Source of the DNA: Muscardinus avellanarius
Taxonomy: Eukaryota > Chordata > Mammalia > Rodentia > Gliridae
DNA: 64,000 nt
Reading direction: 5' to 3'
NCBI GenBank assembly: GCA_963383645.1
Contig: OY726558.1
Location: 183,699,634-183,763,633 of the forward strand
Position 1 is the stretch's first letter. The number at the start of each line of letters is the position of its first letter. The notes under the pieces are model-generated. The model did not search any database. It was not told the origin of the DNA and was given only the letters and a program-made list of their open reading frames with translations. The position numbers were made by a program, and so were the translations under genes. This document shows, one piece after another, positions 1 through 12,900 of the stretch.

Positions 1-1180
1 AGAAACATTTAGAAATGATATATCTTCATAAAACCTTTTCCCTTAATACTTACCACAGTGTTCTAGTAGGAATGTTCAAGAAAAGGTTTGAAAACAGAAT
101 TTTAAATCTACAACAGAATTTACTAATCTGAGTGATTTGGGGGAAGCAAAAAACTGAGACATAGAGAACTTGTATGATATGACCAAGGCCTTGGAAACAT
201 TTAGTGACACAGAAAAGAAGCATCAAGCATTTGACCGAAGTCCTCACTAGTTTAGTCATCTTTTTATTGGGAGAGAAATGATACATTGAACAGAAGCCTG
301 CAGTGGTATTCAAAACGCAGCTAGGAATGGAAGAAATCAAGTGTAGATAAATCTAAAGAGACAGAAAATTATGTATAATAAACAACTAGAAAATAAAGCC
401 AAATAATCTGTACACATCTTAAATATTGAAAAATCTGAGATATTACTCTTGATAACTTTACATTAAGCATTTCAAGTGGCTTAATATAAAAGAAAATTGA
501 AGACAGAGTTTCAGTGTGAGAATATAAAAAGGTAGCCAGGAAGTTTAAGGGCCTGATTGTGTGCTAAAATTAAGATTTAAATGAAAACATCTCCAGAAGA
601 CCAAAGAACCTATTGCCAATAGATTTTGTGTACATTTTAAAACAGATGGTATGCATTTATTTGGCAGAATTTATGTGAGATGGACTGATTTTCTGATTCT
701 TACAATAAACCCTTATGACCTTTCAATGAATGAATTTCTAAAATTAATCTTTATAATATATATTTCCAAAAAAAGTGAAATGTTTTAAATACAGCTTATT
801 CAATTTTATCCTGTATTATCAAGCAGCTCAGAATGATTTTGTTCTAAATTTTATTGTTAAATTGACTAATGGTTTAATCAAGATATGAACATGTGACTGT
901 CTTCCTATATTTTATGTCTTTAAATTTTTCTCAAAAACACTAAAGATCATTATAAGTTCTAGCATAATTAAGAGTTCCAATTGAAAGAGATTTAATTCAG
1001 AATAGATGTATTTCTCTATTATTAAGGTAAAGTCTCTGTCTCTATCCCTTCCCCCAGTAGATAAAAAAACAAAGAACTACACAAATTTTTAATAAATTTG
1101 AAGATAATTTTAGTATGGTCTAAAAAACATGGGCCACAGAAAATGTAGGCAAAAGTACTTCATTAATAGTAAATCATTTT
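1..1180. other. Unassigned sequence, no gene seen
   Basis: AT-rich sequence without a recognisable repeat family, exon or RNA gene. The only reading frame of note is a 96-codon antisense frame without recognisable domains. Confidence 0.6.
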
Positions 1181-1182
1181 GA

Positions 1183-1380
1183 AGTAGCATAAGGTGGCAC
1201 ACACCTGCTATCCTGGTACTTAGAAGGCTGAGACAGGAGGATACCAAATTTATGGCCAACCACAGCAATTTGGTAAGACCCTTGGCAATGTAGTAAGCCC
1301 TTGTTTCAAAATAAAAGATAAAATAGAGCTGGGGGTATTTCTCAGAGATTGAATGTGCCTCCATTTCATCCCCAGTATAC
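1183..1380 (+). mobile_element. B1-dID SINE, old copy
   Basis: Left half keeps the B1 order (ggtggcacacacctg, then gaggctgagacaggagg) and the right half keeps the shortened ID body ending in tttcatccccagtata. Heavily diverged, so an old copy. Short A-rich linker (aaaataaaagataaaat) between the halves. Confidence 0.85.
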
Positions 1381-1639
1381 CCCTCATAATAGTTAATAAT
1401 TTTGAGAACAACTAAATAAGATCACTGATTCTCACCTAAAGTGACAGAAAATGACAGGGATAATCTGATCAAAATATATACCTAATACTTAGCTGATTAA
1501 ATGTATATAGATTAGCAATGCTTTGTTGCCCTACCTATAATTTCCTATTTAAATGATTTTATTTTTCTTCATAGAACATATTGCTACCTGGCTTTATATG
1601 GTTACTTTCTAAGCTTCTCTTATATTCCCTAAGGTGGAA

Positions 1640-2046
1640 ACATAGCAAAGTACTTATGCAATATATATAATTAATATACAATATATTGCATTAATAGATT
1701 AATATTATTAATATATTAGTGTTTATTAATAATATATATTATATATACCATTTTATATTATATATTAATATATTATATATTGATATATTATATTACATTA
1801 TATAACAATGCAATTATTATATGTAATTATTATATAATTATTAGATTAATATATAATTATTATATAATTATATATTATATAGATTATATAATTAGATTAT
1901 ATATAATCTAATTATATAATATATAACATTGTATATATTATATAATTAGATTAATATATAATTATTATATAATTATTAGATAATATATGTATCTTATCTA
2001 AAATACATAATACTATATGTATATTATCTAGATAATATATATATTA
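1640..2046. repeat. AT-only low-complexity block with palindromes
   Basis: About 400 bases almost entirely A and T, built from repeated units resembling attagattaatatataatt. It contains a perfect 38-base palindrome at 1883-1920. Probably an expanded (TA)n-derived tract; no gene. Confidence 0.85.
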
Positions 2047-2065
2047 GAGAGAGACACAGACACAG

Positions 2066-2103
<38 letters not shown>
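2047..2103 (+). repeat. (GA)n / (CA)(GA) microsatellite
   Basis: Starts with gacaca-type units and resolves into a pure GA run from about 2069 to 2103, directly against the AT-rich block. Confidence 0.95.
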
Positions 2104-2105
<2 letters not shown>

Positions 2106-4739
2106 AATAAGCACTTAAGTACTGATTTGAAATCTGAGCTCCAAATAAAAAGCCACAAGAGCAGCAGGAATTATAACTCCTGAGCTTCTCTGCATAGTCT
2201 CTGTTTAGCTTGGTTGTTTTCTTAGTGAATATTTCATAATAATGTGTAATGTTCTTTTATGAAATACTAGGTAGATAGACAGTACAAAATGAGTCACAGT
2301 ATTGGTAATTTATAAATTCATACCTAAAATATTTAACCATTTGTTGTCTTTGATGCTGTTGAATATATAGCTTAATTACAGTTTGGGGTACTTGATGAAA
2401 TTAGATTAAAACTTCCATCAAACTTTATTCATTATGATGTAAAAAAATGAGTATGAAAAGAAGCCAGATTCTATATGATAAAAGTGAAGTGAAAATTAAT
2501 AAGACTAAAAATAAGATTTTTTTTAAGATAGAAAATAGTATGTCTGGAAAGACTTGAAAACACCTTCAGAGGGAGCCTGCATCTTTTTTATATATAATAT
2601 CCATGATAAGCTCTAAGTGAAAGAAGAAAAATCTGGCAATGAAACTCTTCATGAGTATAAAACTTGCCTTCCTGGACCATGGAAAATAATTTTTAAAAAT
2701 ACTAAAGGCATTTAAAGAAACAACTGAGAAAGAAACACTGGATACCCAGTGAACCTATGATAATAAAAAGGAGTGGCAAGACTATATTAACATGTCCCCC
2801 ATTTTTTTTGCAATTTGGGTGATTTCTTATTACAAAATCCTTAATTCCAAAGGTCTAGCAAAGTTCATCCGGATGATATTCACAGAGACTGTTTTTAGGT
2901 ATAACATATTCATTTGAATTGGAACAACATGTATAACTTTTATTTTGGCAGAAGAAGTTTTAAAGCTTAGTTTTTCTTTATTTAGACAATTTCAGGGATT
3001 CTTTGTCAAAGGATGGCTTTAAGGGAGAGTTTTTATGGTCGTTATCTACCTTAGGAGGAATCTATTAAAGACGCTTATTTTGATAAGAGACAAGATAAGG
3101 GAAAAATCTTAATGTTGGGATTTAGTCAAGTGCCTACTCCCTAAACCCACAGGCAGATTGGAAATCATGAGTCTGCAGACAGCAGTGAGAAGATAGGGCC
3201 AAATACCACCTAGTCTACAATTTAACTTTGAGAGAACAAGTTATAAACTGTTTTTCCAACATGTAATTTCAAATCTCAAACAGGCATTTTCCCTGATGTT
3301 TTAAGTCAGATTTTTATGATATAATTTGATCACTTTTTAAATTCAGATACTGATTTCCAAACTGTTATTTTACAACCCCTAAGAGACAGTAATATATGAC
3401 CCAAACAAAACATTGCTTGAAGGTCAAATAGGTCAGAGAAATATCATGCATGTCATTTTTCTCCTGGAGTATAACAATGCTTAATTAGATTCTTAAGAGA
3501 TCCCACAGAAAGAAAATTTGCCTAACTTAACACTTTTTAAATATACTTGTTTTAAAAACCCGTTTCTTATGGAACATATTTTGGAAGATATAAATGTTTT
3601 ATAAGGAGCACAGTTTGGAAATGACTTTAAAAACATCATTATTAATATGAGTATAAAACTGCTCTCAGACTTTATTAAAAATATGAATCTCTTAGGAAAT
3701 TTAATGAAATGGAGGTCCCGATTTAAGGCTTATCCGAGGTGTGGATGAGATGCTACATTTCAAACCAGGTCTCAGGAGATGTCCAGGCTTCTTTCTGGAG
3801 CCCACACTGACCAGAAGCTCTGCAGCATGCTGCCATTGTGCTCTTGAGTACCACAGAGATTACTGAGATGTGGACAGATACGCACTTTCACATCAGTGGA
3901 TTCAGCGGCTTAGACAGATGATGTGAAACAAATCATCAGAGTAGTAATCCATCTACATCAGCCCTGGCTGACATCGAGATATGAAAGTAAAGCTAAGACA
4001 AAAGAAAAGAGACTTCTCATCTGCAGATTCGCGAAAAGATGGGATAAAGAAGAAGGTTGTAAAGTTCCTACAACACTTTCTAGACCAGACCTATGAACAG
4101 GTATCAGATGTGAAAAGTGCAAGCCACTGAAGGGCTCTTGCAAGAGCGCTGCTTCAGGAGTGCCAGTCCTAGTCCAGACTTCTTGTGCTTAAGTTGAGAG
4201 ATGTCCTTATGACTCCCAAATGTAGTGGCAACAATTATCATAGAAATGATAAATTTTGAAATATCTTACCTGATGTTGAGGAACACTAAGTAACCTGTAC
4301 AAGTTCATTCTGGGGAATTTTAAGAGAGAATAAAAACTAGGCTGATTTATGTTTGGATATATACATAATGGCATCCAATTCAAATCCGCCTGCACTTCTG
4401 GGATCTCTTGGTAGTCAAGGTAGGTGAATATTTTCTGCAGACATGTCATGTAACTCATGAAAGAGGAAACCAAACGACATTGCTTTGGGTTGCTGTATTT
4501 TTAGAACAAAGGGACCTCCACAGAAACAGCCAGTTTATATATCACAAGAGTCACAGAGGTAGGGAAAAAGCTGAAAAGGACCATAGCAAATGAACACAGA
4601 GGACTCTGCATTAGTGGAGGACCTGTGGGAAAAAGGACCATGTAAAAACGCTGAAGAGTTCAGAGAAGAGTGAGATACCAGCCTGCTCCCACTGTGTTTC
4701 TCCTCTAGGTTTTAAAAGGGAAGATACACCTTAATTGTA
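2104..4739. other. Unassigned sequence, no gene seen
   Basis: No recognised repeat. 3700-4150 is visibly richer in G and C than its surroundings but shows no convincing splice-bounded reading frame; the reading frames there are about 60 codons and have no known domain. Confidence 0.55.
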
Positions 4740-4758
4740 TGTGTGTGTGTGTGTGTGT
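4740..4758 (+). repeat. (GT)n microsatellite
   Basis: Short pure TG run of about nine units. Confidence 0.9.
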
Positions 4759-4844
4759 TTAAAGTTGAACTGGACCACTGGTTCTTTTTTTCAATTTAAA
4801 TCCCCATACCCACAAAAAAATAAAAATAAAAAATAAATTCCCTA

Positions 4845-5197
4845 ATGTATATGATTGTACATTCACAAACATATCAAAATCAATCACTAAGTCAAATATA
4901 AGGAGGGAGTAGAGAATGGGAATCAGTAGAGTAGGAAATGGGGGAAATTAGGTAAGAGCTAAATTGGCGATGTGTGCATTGTAGGCCTCTATCATCTTGT
5001 ACTGCATTAAGATGTATGACTATCGCAGGGTGTGGTGGTGCACGCTTGTAATCCCCGTGCTTGGGAGGCCAGAGACAGGAGGATCGTGCAGAAGCCAGCC
5101 GCCCTGGTTTAAGAGACCCTGTTTCCAAAAATAAAATAGGTCTGGGAGTGTAGCCCAGAGGCAGAAGGGCTTCCAGGAACCCCAGTACCACAAAAAA

Positions 5198-5228
<31 letters not shown>

Positions 5229-5270
5229 AAATAGATGACTACAATGCACCAATAAAAAATTTAAAAATTA
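4845..5270 (+). mobile_element. L1 3' end (UTR), split by a SINE
   Basis: Sense-strand L1 3' UTR: purine-rich tract (aggagggagtagagaatggg), then gcctctatcatcttgtactg, attaagatgtatgacta and finally the tail acaatgcaccaataaaaaa. 5'-truncated; no coding part. A B1-dID SINE occupies 5025-5234, so the L1 resumes at about 5235 with gatgactacaatgcacc, which repeats the bases before the SINE (target duplication). Confidence 0.85.
5025..5234 (+). mobile_element. B1-dID SINE, young subfamily, in L1 3' UTR
   Basis: Carries the young-subfamily middle (gtttaagagaccctgtttcc) and right half (ggtctgggagtgtagcccag ... cttccaggaaccccagtacc). Tail is (AAAT)n. Flanking copies of gatg(tat)gacta mark the target duplication within the host L1. 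Confidence 0.9.
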
Positions 5271-5363
5271 AATTTAAACAGCACAGAAATTTAAACTGGT
5301 TCATAACATGAACTAGGAGTCTCTCTTACCCAATAAAGAACAGTAAAGCCTTGGACATCATTT

Positions 5364-5599
5364 TTTTTTTTTTTTTTTTTTTTTTTTTAGTGGGTCTGGG
5401 GATGGAACCCAGGGGCATTCATTCGATCTCTGAGTCTATTTTTTATTCTGACCCTTTTTTTTTATTCTTTATTTTGAAACCGGGTCTCACTGAGTTGCAG
5501 AGGGCCTTATTAAGTAGCTGAGGCTGTCCGCAAACCGCGATCCTCCTGTCTCGGCCTCCCAAATGCTGGGATTACAAGCGTGCGCCACCACGCCCGGCT
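5364..5599 (-). mobile_element. B1-dID SINE with 14-bp target duplication
   Basis: Antisense copy: T-run, ctggggatggaacccagggg, A-rich linker complement, then ctcctgtctcggcctccc and gccaccacgcccggct. The 14 bases cttggacatcattt occur at 5350-5363 and again at 5600-5613, a perfect target duplication. Little diverged in the B1 half. Confidence 0.95.
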
Positions 5600-5613
5600 C
5601 TTGGACATCATTT

Positions 5614-6353
5614 CTGAGTCCATTCAGGAACACGGGGAAATGAGGAACGCTGAGCAAAGGTTTAATGCAGGGATAGTGGAAATCCTTCCACGTCAGCCTG
5701 GGCTGGCAGGAGGATAACAAAATAGAAGCTGTGTCTGCACTGGAAGTGAAGTATGTTCTTGGTTCCGCTCCAAAAAAATCGGCGAGAGTCCATTCTCCCC
5801 AACCAATGCCAGAGTTCATTTCCCCTCCATGGTCAGCAGCTCTGCTCCTGACCACTGATTTGTTGTATCTGATCCTCAGAGGACTCTGGACACAAATAAC
5901 CTGGCACATTGGGTACTGAGCAATTACAAGAAGGGTTCTCATTTGTTTAAAATATAAGAAGTTCAGCTCAGGGATTTACCTTTTTATACGAGGTTAGTTT
6001 CTCTTTTCACGTTCTCTCTTTTTGAATTTTGTGTTGGTCCTTTTATTACTCCCTCTTTTTGTTATTCATTTTTTTGAGACTTCAAATCATATTGTAATCT
6101 TACTAAAATAGTCTACCTACACGTGGACAAAATGTTGCTTTACTTCAGTCTATATCAGTTTAAAAAGTTGTGTATTTCTCTCATAATTGTTTATTGCTTG
6201 ATATAATTTTAAATATGAAATTTCATATAGGAAAAGGAATGGAAACAACAGAACATACATCGTAAAAATAATAAATTGTTTCGAATGTGTGTTTACATAA
6301 GTGTGAACTCTCATTCAAGTACTAAATAAATCCTAACTTCAGTTGTTAAGCAC

Positions 6354-6356
<3 letters not shown>
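5614..6356. other. Unassigned sequence, no gene seen
   Basis: No recognised repeat or exon. Complementary reading frames of 151 and 62 codons overlap here; the longer runs out through the neighbouring SINE, which argues against either being a gene. Confidence 0.5.

Positions 6357-6397
<41 letters not shown>
6357..6397 (+). repeat. (CA)n microsatellite
   Basis: About 20 CA units, followed 24 bases later by a TA run; a compound locus. Confidence 0.97.
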
Positions 6398-6402
<5 letters not shown>

Positions 6403-6414
6403 GAACAAAAGGAA

Positions 6415-6420
<6 letters not shown>

Positions 6421-6462
<42 letters not shown>
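6421..6462 (+). repeat. (AT)n microsatellite
   Basis: Pure AT run of 21 units, probably variable in length between individuals. Confidence 0.97.
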
Positions 6463-6466
<4 letters not shown>

Positions 6467-7858
6467 TTGAAAAAATTACATTCTTGGTATTTTTTATCTC
6501 TGGCAAGGTAACATTCTGCCTCTGGAAACTTACATCTTTGTGACTTAAAATAACATCTGTTCTATTTGATGGATCTTAATGTCTACCACTATTTATTGAT
6601 CATTAATTGTAAATTTGAAATTGTCCTGAATATTAGGATGCCCGATGTAGGTACGTTTAAACACAATTCGTGTAAATAAAATGAGACTACACAATGTCAA
6701 TGTGTCAAAACCAGGTCAGAGATCACACAGAATATAGTGAAAACTGACTTTGAACCCAGTGAACTATACAAGACCTGCACATGTAGCCACAGGACAAAGT
6801 AGAATACAAGCATTCACTATTTTCAAGAAGCACACTTTGTTCTACAACTGAAAATTGAATTTCAAGAGGGTTTTTATTCTTTATTTACAATGCTATTACA
6901 GAGATTATGCTATAGTTTACAATAACTCAAGAGATAACATTACACTATATAGAATCCCCAAGCTCAAAGGCAAATATGCTTTGATTTTATTTTTAATTCT
7001 TTTTGGAGAATAAAAATTTGAACTATTGTGAGTTTTATGGGTATCCCATATATGTCCATAGAGTTAATTCTCTGTCTCAAGAGTAATGCAGACATAAAAA
7101 GACCAATTACAATTTTATGAATAGGAAATATAAGGGCTGGGGCTTAGATTTCTCTATTGTTGTGTTCTAAATAACAGCACTATTTCAAGGGAATACTTAC
7201 ATCCTTTTTGACACAGAACAGCTAGCAACTTTGATTAGAGAAAAGTCAAACCAGATGCCTTGTGAGTCCCTATATAATGCAAGTAATGTTCAAATAGATT
7301 CCAAACTGGTGTCTTGTTTTGATGAAAACTCCGAAGACAATTTGGAGGCTGTTTTTCAGACTCCAGAGACTGGGGCACAGATGGAGTTCTGAATTAAGTG
7401 ACTTTGTATTTGGAGATTTGAAATGAGCTCTACTCCCAATTGTATATTTCAATGATTATGGTCTAAATGGATGTGGTAATTGATTATTAAAGGATTTATA
7501 CTCTTAAAATTTTAAAGGTCATAAATTTTAATTTGTAAGTTGCCAACAAAATTCAAGAAAAAAACTTATCTCCAGATAAATGTATGTGAAAAGAATTGCA
7601 TGAGCCATGCTTCCTTTGTCTAGTAACAAAATGTTCCGGTTAATTGAATTGTCTCTAAAGAGAAAATACCTCAAAGTACAAACAATTTAAATATTTTAAC
7701 TCTTGTAATATGTAAGCCAACATTTAATACTTGCTTTCCTATCAAACCAAACAGTTTCAATGTGAAATTCTTATGTTCCGATTCTCTTCCTTCTAGTCCC
7801 CTTTACCAATTAAGTTATTTCAGAGATTATAGGGTATGTGTGCGTGTGGATATATAGA
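6463..7858. other. Unassigned sequence, no gene seen
   Basis: AT-rich, no recognised repeat, exon or RNA gene. Confidence 0.55.
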
Positions 7859-7887
7859 TTGTGTGTGTGTGTGTGTGTGTGTGTGTA
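7859..7887 (+). repeat. (GT)n microsatellite
   Basis: About 14 GT units, followed by irregular acacatatata units to about 7920. Confidence 0.95.
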
Positions 7888-8439
7888 CACATATATAAAC
7901 ACATACTCACTATATATAGAAATATTTATATTTGTATTTCACCACATGTGAAATATTATATACATTTACAAATGAGATGTGCCTAATTAAATTATTTCAA
8001 TGGATTTTATACCTATTTATGAATTATTCATACATTTCATTGTGTTGTTTAATCTCACATGAAAAAAATCATGAACTTACAAGTAAGAAACATCTTCCGT
8101 GTCATTCACATAGGTTACAGTTAAATAATAAATATATTTAAATTATTATTAGGTGTTTATATGCATTTCCCAAATTTTAATATGGCTCATAAAATATACC
8201 TCAGAAAATATTTTCATATTTTAAATGCTTCTATTTTAAAAAGTACTTTGATGCCTTTAATAAGCTTTTATATTTAAAAATCCTAGTGTTTCCCAGGCAC
8301 TTAGTTTAAATACCATTATTAGAGTTGACTGTTTTGTCATATAATTGGCTTAAATTTTTAATGCTTTCCTAATTAATTGATTTTGTGTTATTTACCATTT
8401 GAGGCAAATAACCTAAAACTTTTAAAAATATTTAGTAAT

Positions 8440-8870
8440 TCATTAGGGTTCTACTCTTCCTGTAACCAATTACTGCAAAGTTAATGACTTAATATATTAT
8501 CTTAGAATTCTGCAGGTCAAGAATCTGAAGTGGGCCTTATGGGCTAAAATTAAAGGTAGCATTCCTTCTGGAAGTTCCAAGGAACCTTGTCCTTACCTCT
8601 TCCTGTGTCTTGTAGCTCCATGATTATTCGGCTTTGGACCACATCCTTTTAACTCTGCTGTATCATCACAACTCCTCTGACATACTCCTGCCTGTCTATT
8701 TGACTTATAAAAAGACCTGGGATTATATTGGGTCAACCCAGATAATCCAGGTTAATCTTCCCATCTCAAATTTCCCAACATAATTCCATCTGCAAAGTCT
8801 CTTTTGCCCCATAAGGCAATGTACTCACAGATTTTAGATATTAGGATGTGTAAATATTTGGGAAAAGGGA
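8440..8870 (-). mobile_element. MaLR-type (MLT1-like) solo LTR
   Basis: Read in this direction it has family landmarks in antisense order: tgtaaccaattactgcaaag, tattatcttagaattctgca, ggtcaacccagataatccag, aattccatctgcaaagtctc and tattaggatgtg. These are the usual antisense landmarks of mammalian MLT1-like LTRs. Non-coding, strongly diverged, no internal region attached. Subfamily not assigned. Confidence 0.75.
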
Positions 8871-9424
8871 AGCATTATTCTTTTTACTATAATAATTTTC
8901 TTGGCTATTATTCAGTTTTATTATTTGTGGTAAAGTCTTAATTTATAAATTTAGAAGAAAATGTTCTGGATCAAAAAAAAATTTATGTTTTCTCTTATAC
9001 TTATTTTTTATACTATGCTAACTATAAATATATACCCTTTGACCAAAATATAATCTTTCTTATTCTCTGTATTCTTACACAAAACATTTTGTTCTCTTGC
9101 TATCTAGAATCTGAGGTAGATTTTCATTGGTAGTATAGAAGAGTGAAAAAAAAGCAGTGTAGCATCTCACTCCTTTCCTACTCCTTTGAAATAACCAGGT
9201 TAGTTCTGGATACAGGGATGTCATCAGAGAGGCCCTTTCAAAAGGAAAAAGGGTAGTTGTAATCTAATGGTACCTATTGACTCTATCCCAGTCTTATGAT
9301 TATAGATTGTAGAGAGGCATGAAAAGAAGTAGCCAGTTTTGTTTGGGGTCTCTGGGATAGTCAGAAGACTTCCACTATCTTGTTTTTATTAGCTCATATA
9401 GTAGAGGCATTTTAAAAAATAGTA
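8871..9424. other. Unassigned sequence, no gene seen
   Basis: AT-rich; nothing recognised. Confidence 0.5.
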
Positions 9425-9617
9425 GATTTTATTTATTGATTGATTGAGGTAATAGGAATTGAACCCTGATGTATTCTACCTCTGAACCACAACCCCAGCA
9501 CTATTTTATTATTAATTTTGAAACAGGATTCCACTAAGTTGCCATGAGCTTTGCTAAATTGTCTAGGCTAGCATTTCATGTACTGGGATTACAGATGTGT
9601 GCCACCACACCTGGCTT
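9425..9617 (-). mobile_element. B1-dID SINE, old copy
   Basis: Antisense dID half (attgaaccctgatgtattct, acctctgaaccacaacccca) followed by the antisense B1 half (tactgggattacagatgtgt, gccaccacacctggctt). Substituted at many positions. Confidence 0.9.
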
Positions 9618-10719
9618 GAATTTTATTTCTAATAAACTCTATTTTCATAGAAAAACTCAAAGAGTCCCTGAAGACCACACAAGTACAGTCTTCTTCCCCA
9701 CCAACATCCCACACCAGAGTGCAAGATTAGTTATAATATGTGACCCTACTTTGACACAGTGTTATTACCCAAAGTCCATAGTTTATATAAGGATTAATTT
9801 TTTATATTTTTATTCTATTGTTTTTTACTACAGGATGGGAGCAAATAGTTAGGCCTTTGTTTTCACAATTAGAAAACCACTGACTCTGGGCCTTTGCAAT
9901 CTTTAGGGCTCTATGATGTTTTTCTAATTATCGTGCCTCTCCTCATATTTTGCTCATTAAGAACTTGAATTGCCTTGTTCCTTCCTCACAAAACCATATG
10001 TTTCATGCAAGATCACTTGACCTTTAAGATGTGTGTTACTGAAATGCATTCTACTACTTTTTTTTATGAAGATTTAAGGAATATTCACAAAAGGGTTACT
10101 TATCATTTGTCTATAACTGCACAGAGTGTGTTTATATTTATATTCTTTTAAAATGCCTAAGATGAGAAGATACAGATAGTTTCAGCAATGGGGCATAGCT
10201 GTAGGGTAAACTATCAGATTCAGAGCCTTTGTACAAAGATAGTGTTATTAGTGCTTTGATTAGAAACAAACAAATATTAACGTGAATTTAGATTCTGAAA
10301 TGCAATCTTTTTTTTTACAAATTATACACATAAAATGACCTCTCTCTATATAACACATTTTATATCATATATGATATTCTATATCTTCTATAATATTTTA
10401 CATAAAAGGTAACATATTCTAATAATACATGTTTTTGCATGTAAACTTTATTCATTCAAATTGCATATTACTGAGATATTTTCATGTCACTTTATAATAT
10501 GATTTATGATGACTGCAGAGTTTTTTGTAATGGTTATAATTTCATTTATTTAGGCTTTTAAGACTTATAAAATTATATATAATATGTTTTAAATAAGCTA
10601 TTTTAGCTGTTTATCACTGTATCATATACAACATGAGCTATGAAGATTTTTTTAAGTAGAGTTTATATGAATTTGTCATTTTATAGAAAAGAACTTTTAA
10701 TGTTTTCATTGGATTTTCT
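9618..10719. other. Unassigned sequence, no gene seen
   Basis: Nothing recognised apart from short T-runs. Confidence 0.5.
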
Positions 10720-10944
10720 TTTTTTTTTCTTTTGGTGGTGGTACTGGAGAATGAACCCAGAGGAAATACCTTTGAGCTATACCTTGGCCCTTGTATTGTT
10801 TTTTATTTTTATTTTTTTATTTTGAAACAAGATCTCACTCATTTGCTTAATGTCTCATTAAGTTGTTGAGGCTAGCCTTGAGCCTGGGATTCCCCTGTCT
10901 CAGCCTCCCAAGTACTCGTATTATAGGCATCCACCATTTTGCCT
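10720..10944 (-). mobile_element. B1-dID SINE, old copy
   Basis: Antisense order: ggtggtactggagaatgaac, gagctataccttggccctt, T-rich linker, then ctgtctcagcctcccaagta and catccaccattttgcctg. Confidence 0.9.
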
Positions 10945-11260
10945 GTTTTCTTATTTTTAAAACTTTATTATAAAACCAGTGATATAGATAAATAAAATTT
11001 TCATGTTATTCTTCAAGTACAATTTATAGTGCCAAATTTCATAATTAATTGCCATTTATAAAGATCAAAGGCTTATACAGGAAGCTTATAATAGTAAAAT
11101 AAGAAATCTAATATAATTTATATAAATTTAAATATATAAATTATTGATTGAAATATAGTTACTATACTTATAGGATATGATCTTTCTGTTAAATATAATT
11201 TATCTTTGAAATTTAAAAAATATTAAATAATTTTACTTTTCCTAAAATTATTTTCTTGTC

Positions 11261-11447
11261 GCCGGGCATGGTGGCGCACACTTGTAATCCCCGCGCTTGG
11301 GAGGCAGAGACAGGAGGATCACGCAGGTTCGAAGCCAGCTGCGTGTGCTGGCTTAGGAGACCCTGTTTCCAAATAAAAAGGTAGAAATAGGTCTGGGAGT
11401 GTAGCCCGGAGGTAGAAGAGCTTCCAGGAACCCCAGTACCACCAAAA

Positions 11448-11488
<41 letters not shown>
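11261..11488 (+). mobile_element. B1-dID SINE, young subfamily, perfect 17-bp target duplication
   Basis: Nearly consensus young-subfamily copy: gccgggcatggtggcgcaca at the start, gctggcttaggagaccctgt in the middle, ggtctgggagtgtagcccgg in the right half, and an (AAAT)n tail. The 17 bases aaaattattttcttgtc stand at 11244-11260 and 11489-11505 without a mismatch, indicating a recent insertion. Confidence 0.97.
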
Positions 11489-11490
<2 letters not shown>

Positions 11491-11721
11491 AATTATTTTC
11501 TTGTCCTAACATATAGTATAAAAATATGATGTCTTTTAACCTTATTTCCTACTACTTTATTTTTCACCCTTTCATAATCTAAAAGAAAACTCAGAGTAAC
11601 AATGTATTGGTAATCTTCCAAAACCTTTTCAATCAAAATTTCATTTGGGTTCTTAGCAGTAACAAAAAAGATAACTAATTTTCAAACTTCTGTTATTTAG
11701 CAAAACAAAGATAATAAAAAT

Positions 11722-12900
11722 AACTTGCTCATAACTTTCCCAGTTTCATTCATTTTTCTAAAAATGACATAATCTTGTTCTTATGGCTTAGTAAAATTCC
11801 ACTGTGAGCATATACCACATTTTCTTTATCTATTCATCTGTAGATGGACACCTAAATTGGTTTCATAATTTGCCTATTATGAATTGTGCTACTGTAAACA
11901 TAGAAATATATGCATCACTATAGTATTCTGACTTTCATTAGTTTGAAAAGATAAAGAGGAATAGTATTCCTAGGTCATATGGTGATAATATTTTCAGTCT
12001 TTCCAGAAATCTCCATATTGATCTTCACATTGGTTTTACTTATTTTCAACAGTGTATGTTTCCCCACATTCTTATAAGCATTTTATTATTAATTGTATTC
12101 TTCATGATTGGCATTCTACCTGGAGTTAAGTAAAATTTCAGTGTAGTTTTGATTTATAGTTACTTGATTACTAGAGATGTTGAATATTTTTGTGTAATTA
12201 TTGGCCATTTGTATTTCTTCTTTTGAGAAATGTCTATTCAGTTTAATGATTCCTCTTTTATTGAGATTTTGCTCTGCTTTTTAGTATTTATGTTCTTTAT
12301 TTATGTTAGATATTAGTCTTCTCTCAGAGGAGGAGCTGGTGAAGATTTTTTCTGTATGTTTTCTGTAGGTTTTCTCCTTAGACTCTTGATTTTCTCCTTG
12401 CTGTACAGAAGTTTCAATTTGATACCTTTTAATTTGAATTTTGTTTTTATTTTCTGAGGTTCGATGGTCTTATTGAGGAAATATCTACCAGTGCCTACAT
12501 GTTGGAGAGTTAGTCCTATGCTTTCTTATGATAATTGCTAAGTTTCTTGTCTAATTTTTACATCTTTGATTTGTTCTGAGTTGACTCTTGTTCATATGTG
12601 GAAGTTGGAGAGAAAATAGGAAACAAAAAGGACTTCAGATAAACGAGGAAAAGACCAGTGGAATAATAAGAGGGGATTGGGAGAGGGCATTGGGAAGGAT
12701 CAAAGAGAGAATTGATGAAGGAAATATATTCAAATGATGTGACATCTGTATAAGACACTATCACTATGAATCTCACTAACATAAATGGGGTCAGATCTGG
12801 AGGTAGGTAGGATCTGGAGGGAAGCACACCAAGGGCTGTGTGCTTGTATCTGTTTTAATCCCACTAGAATGTATGCTTACAATGCACCAATAAAATATAA
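11722..12900 (-). mobile_element. L1 fragment with internal inversion (twin priming)
   Basis: From about 11722 to 12600 the sequence is antisense L1 ORF2, running from the coding 3' end (gcttagtaaaattccactgt) upstream to ccagtgcctacatgttggag. At about 12600 it switches to sense L1 3' UTR (aagttggagagaaaatagga ... cttacaatgcaccaataaaa). The two blocks are near-adjacent in an intact L1, so one insertion with an inverted 5' part is the simplest reading. The insertion as a whole is in the plus orientation, although its longer part is antisense. No intact reading frame. Confidence 0.85.

Noticed and set aside
5487..5942. 151-codon antisense frame, the longest in the window
   Set aside because: Its C-terminal part translates the antisense strand of a SINE ([19 protein letters not shown] is the typical B1/Alu-type frame), and another frame overlaps it on the other strand.
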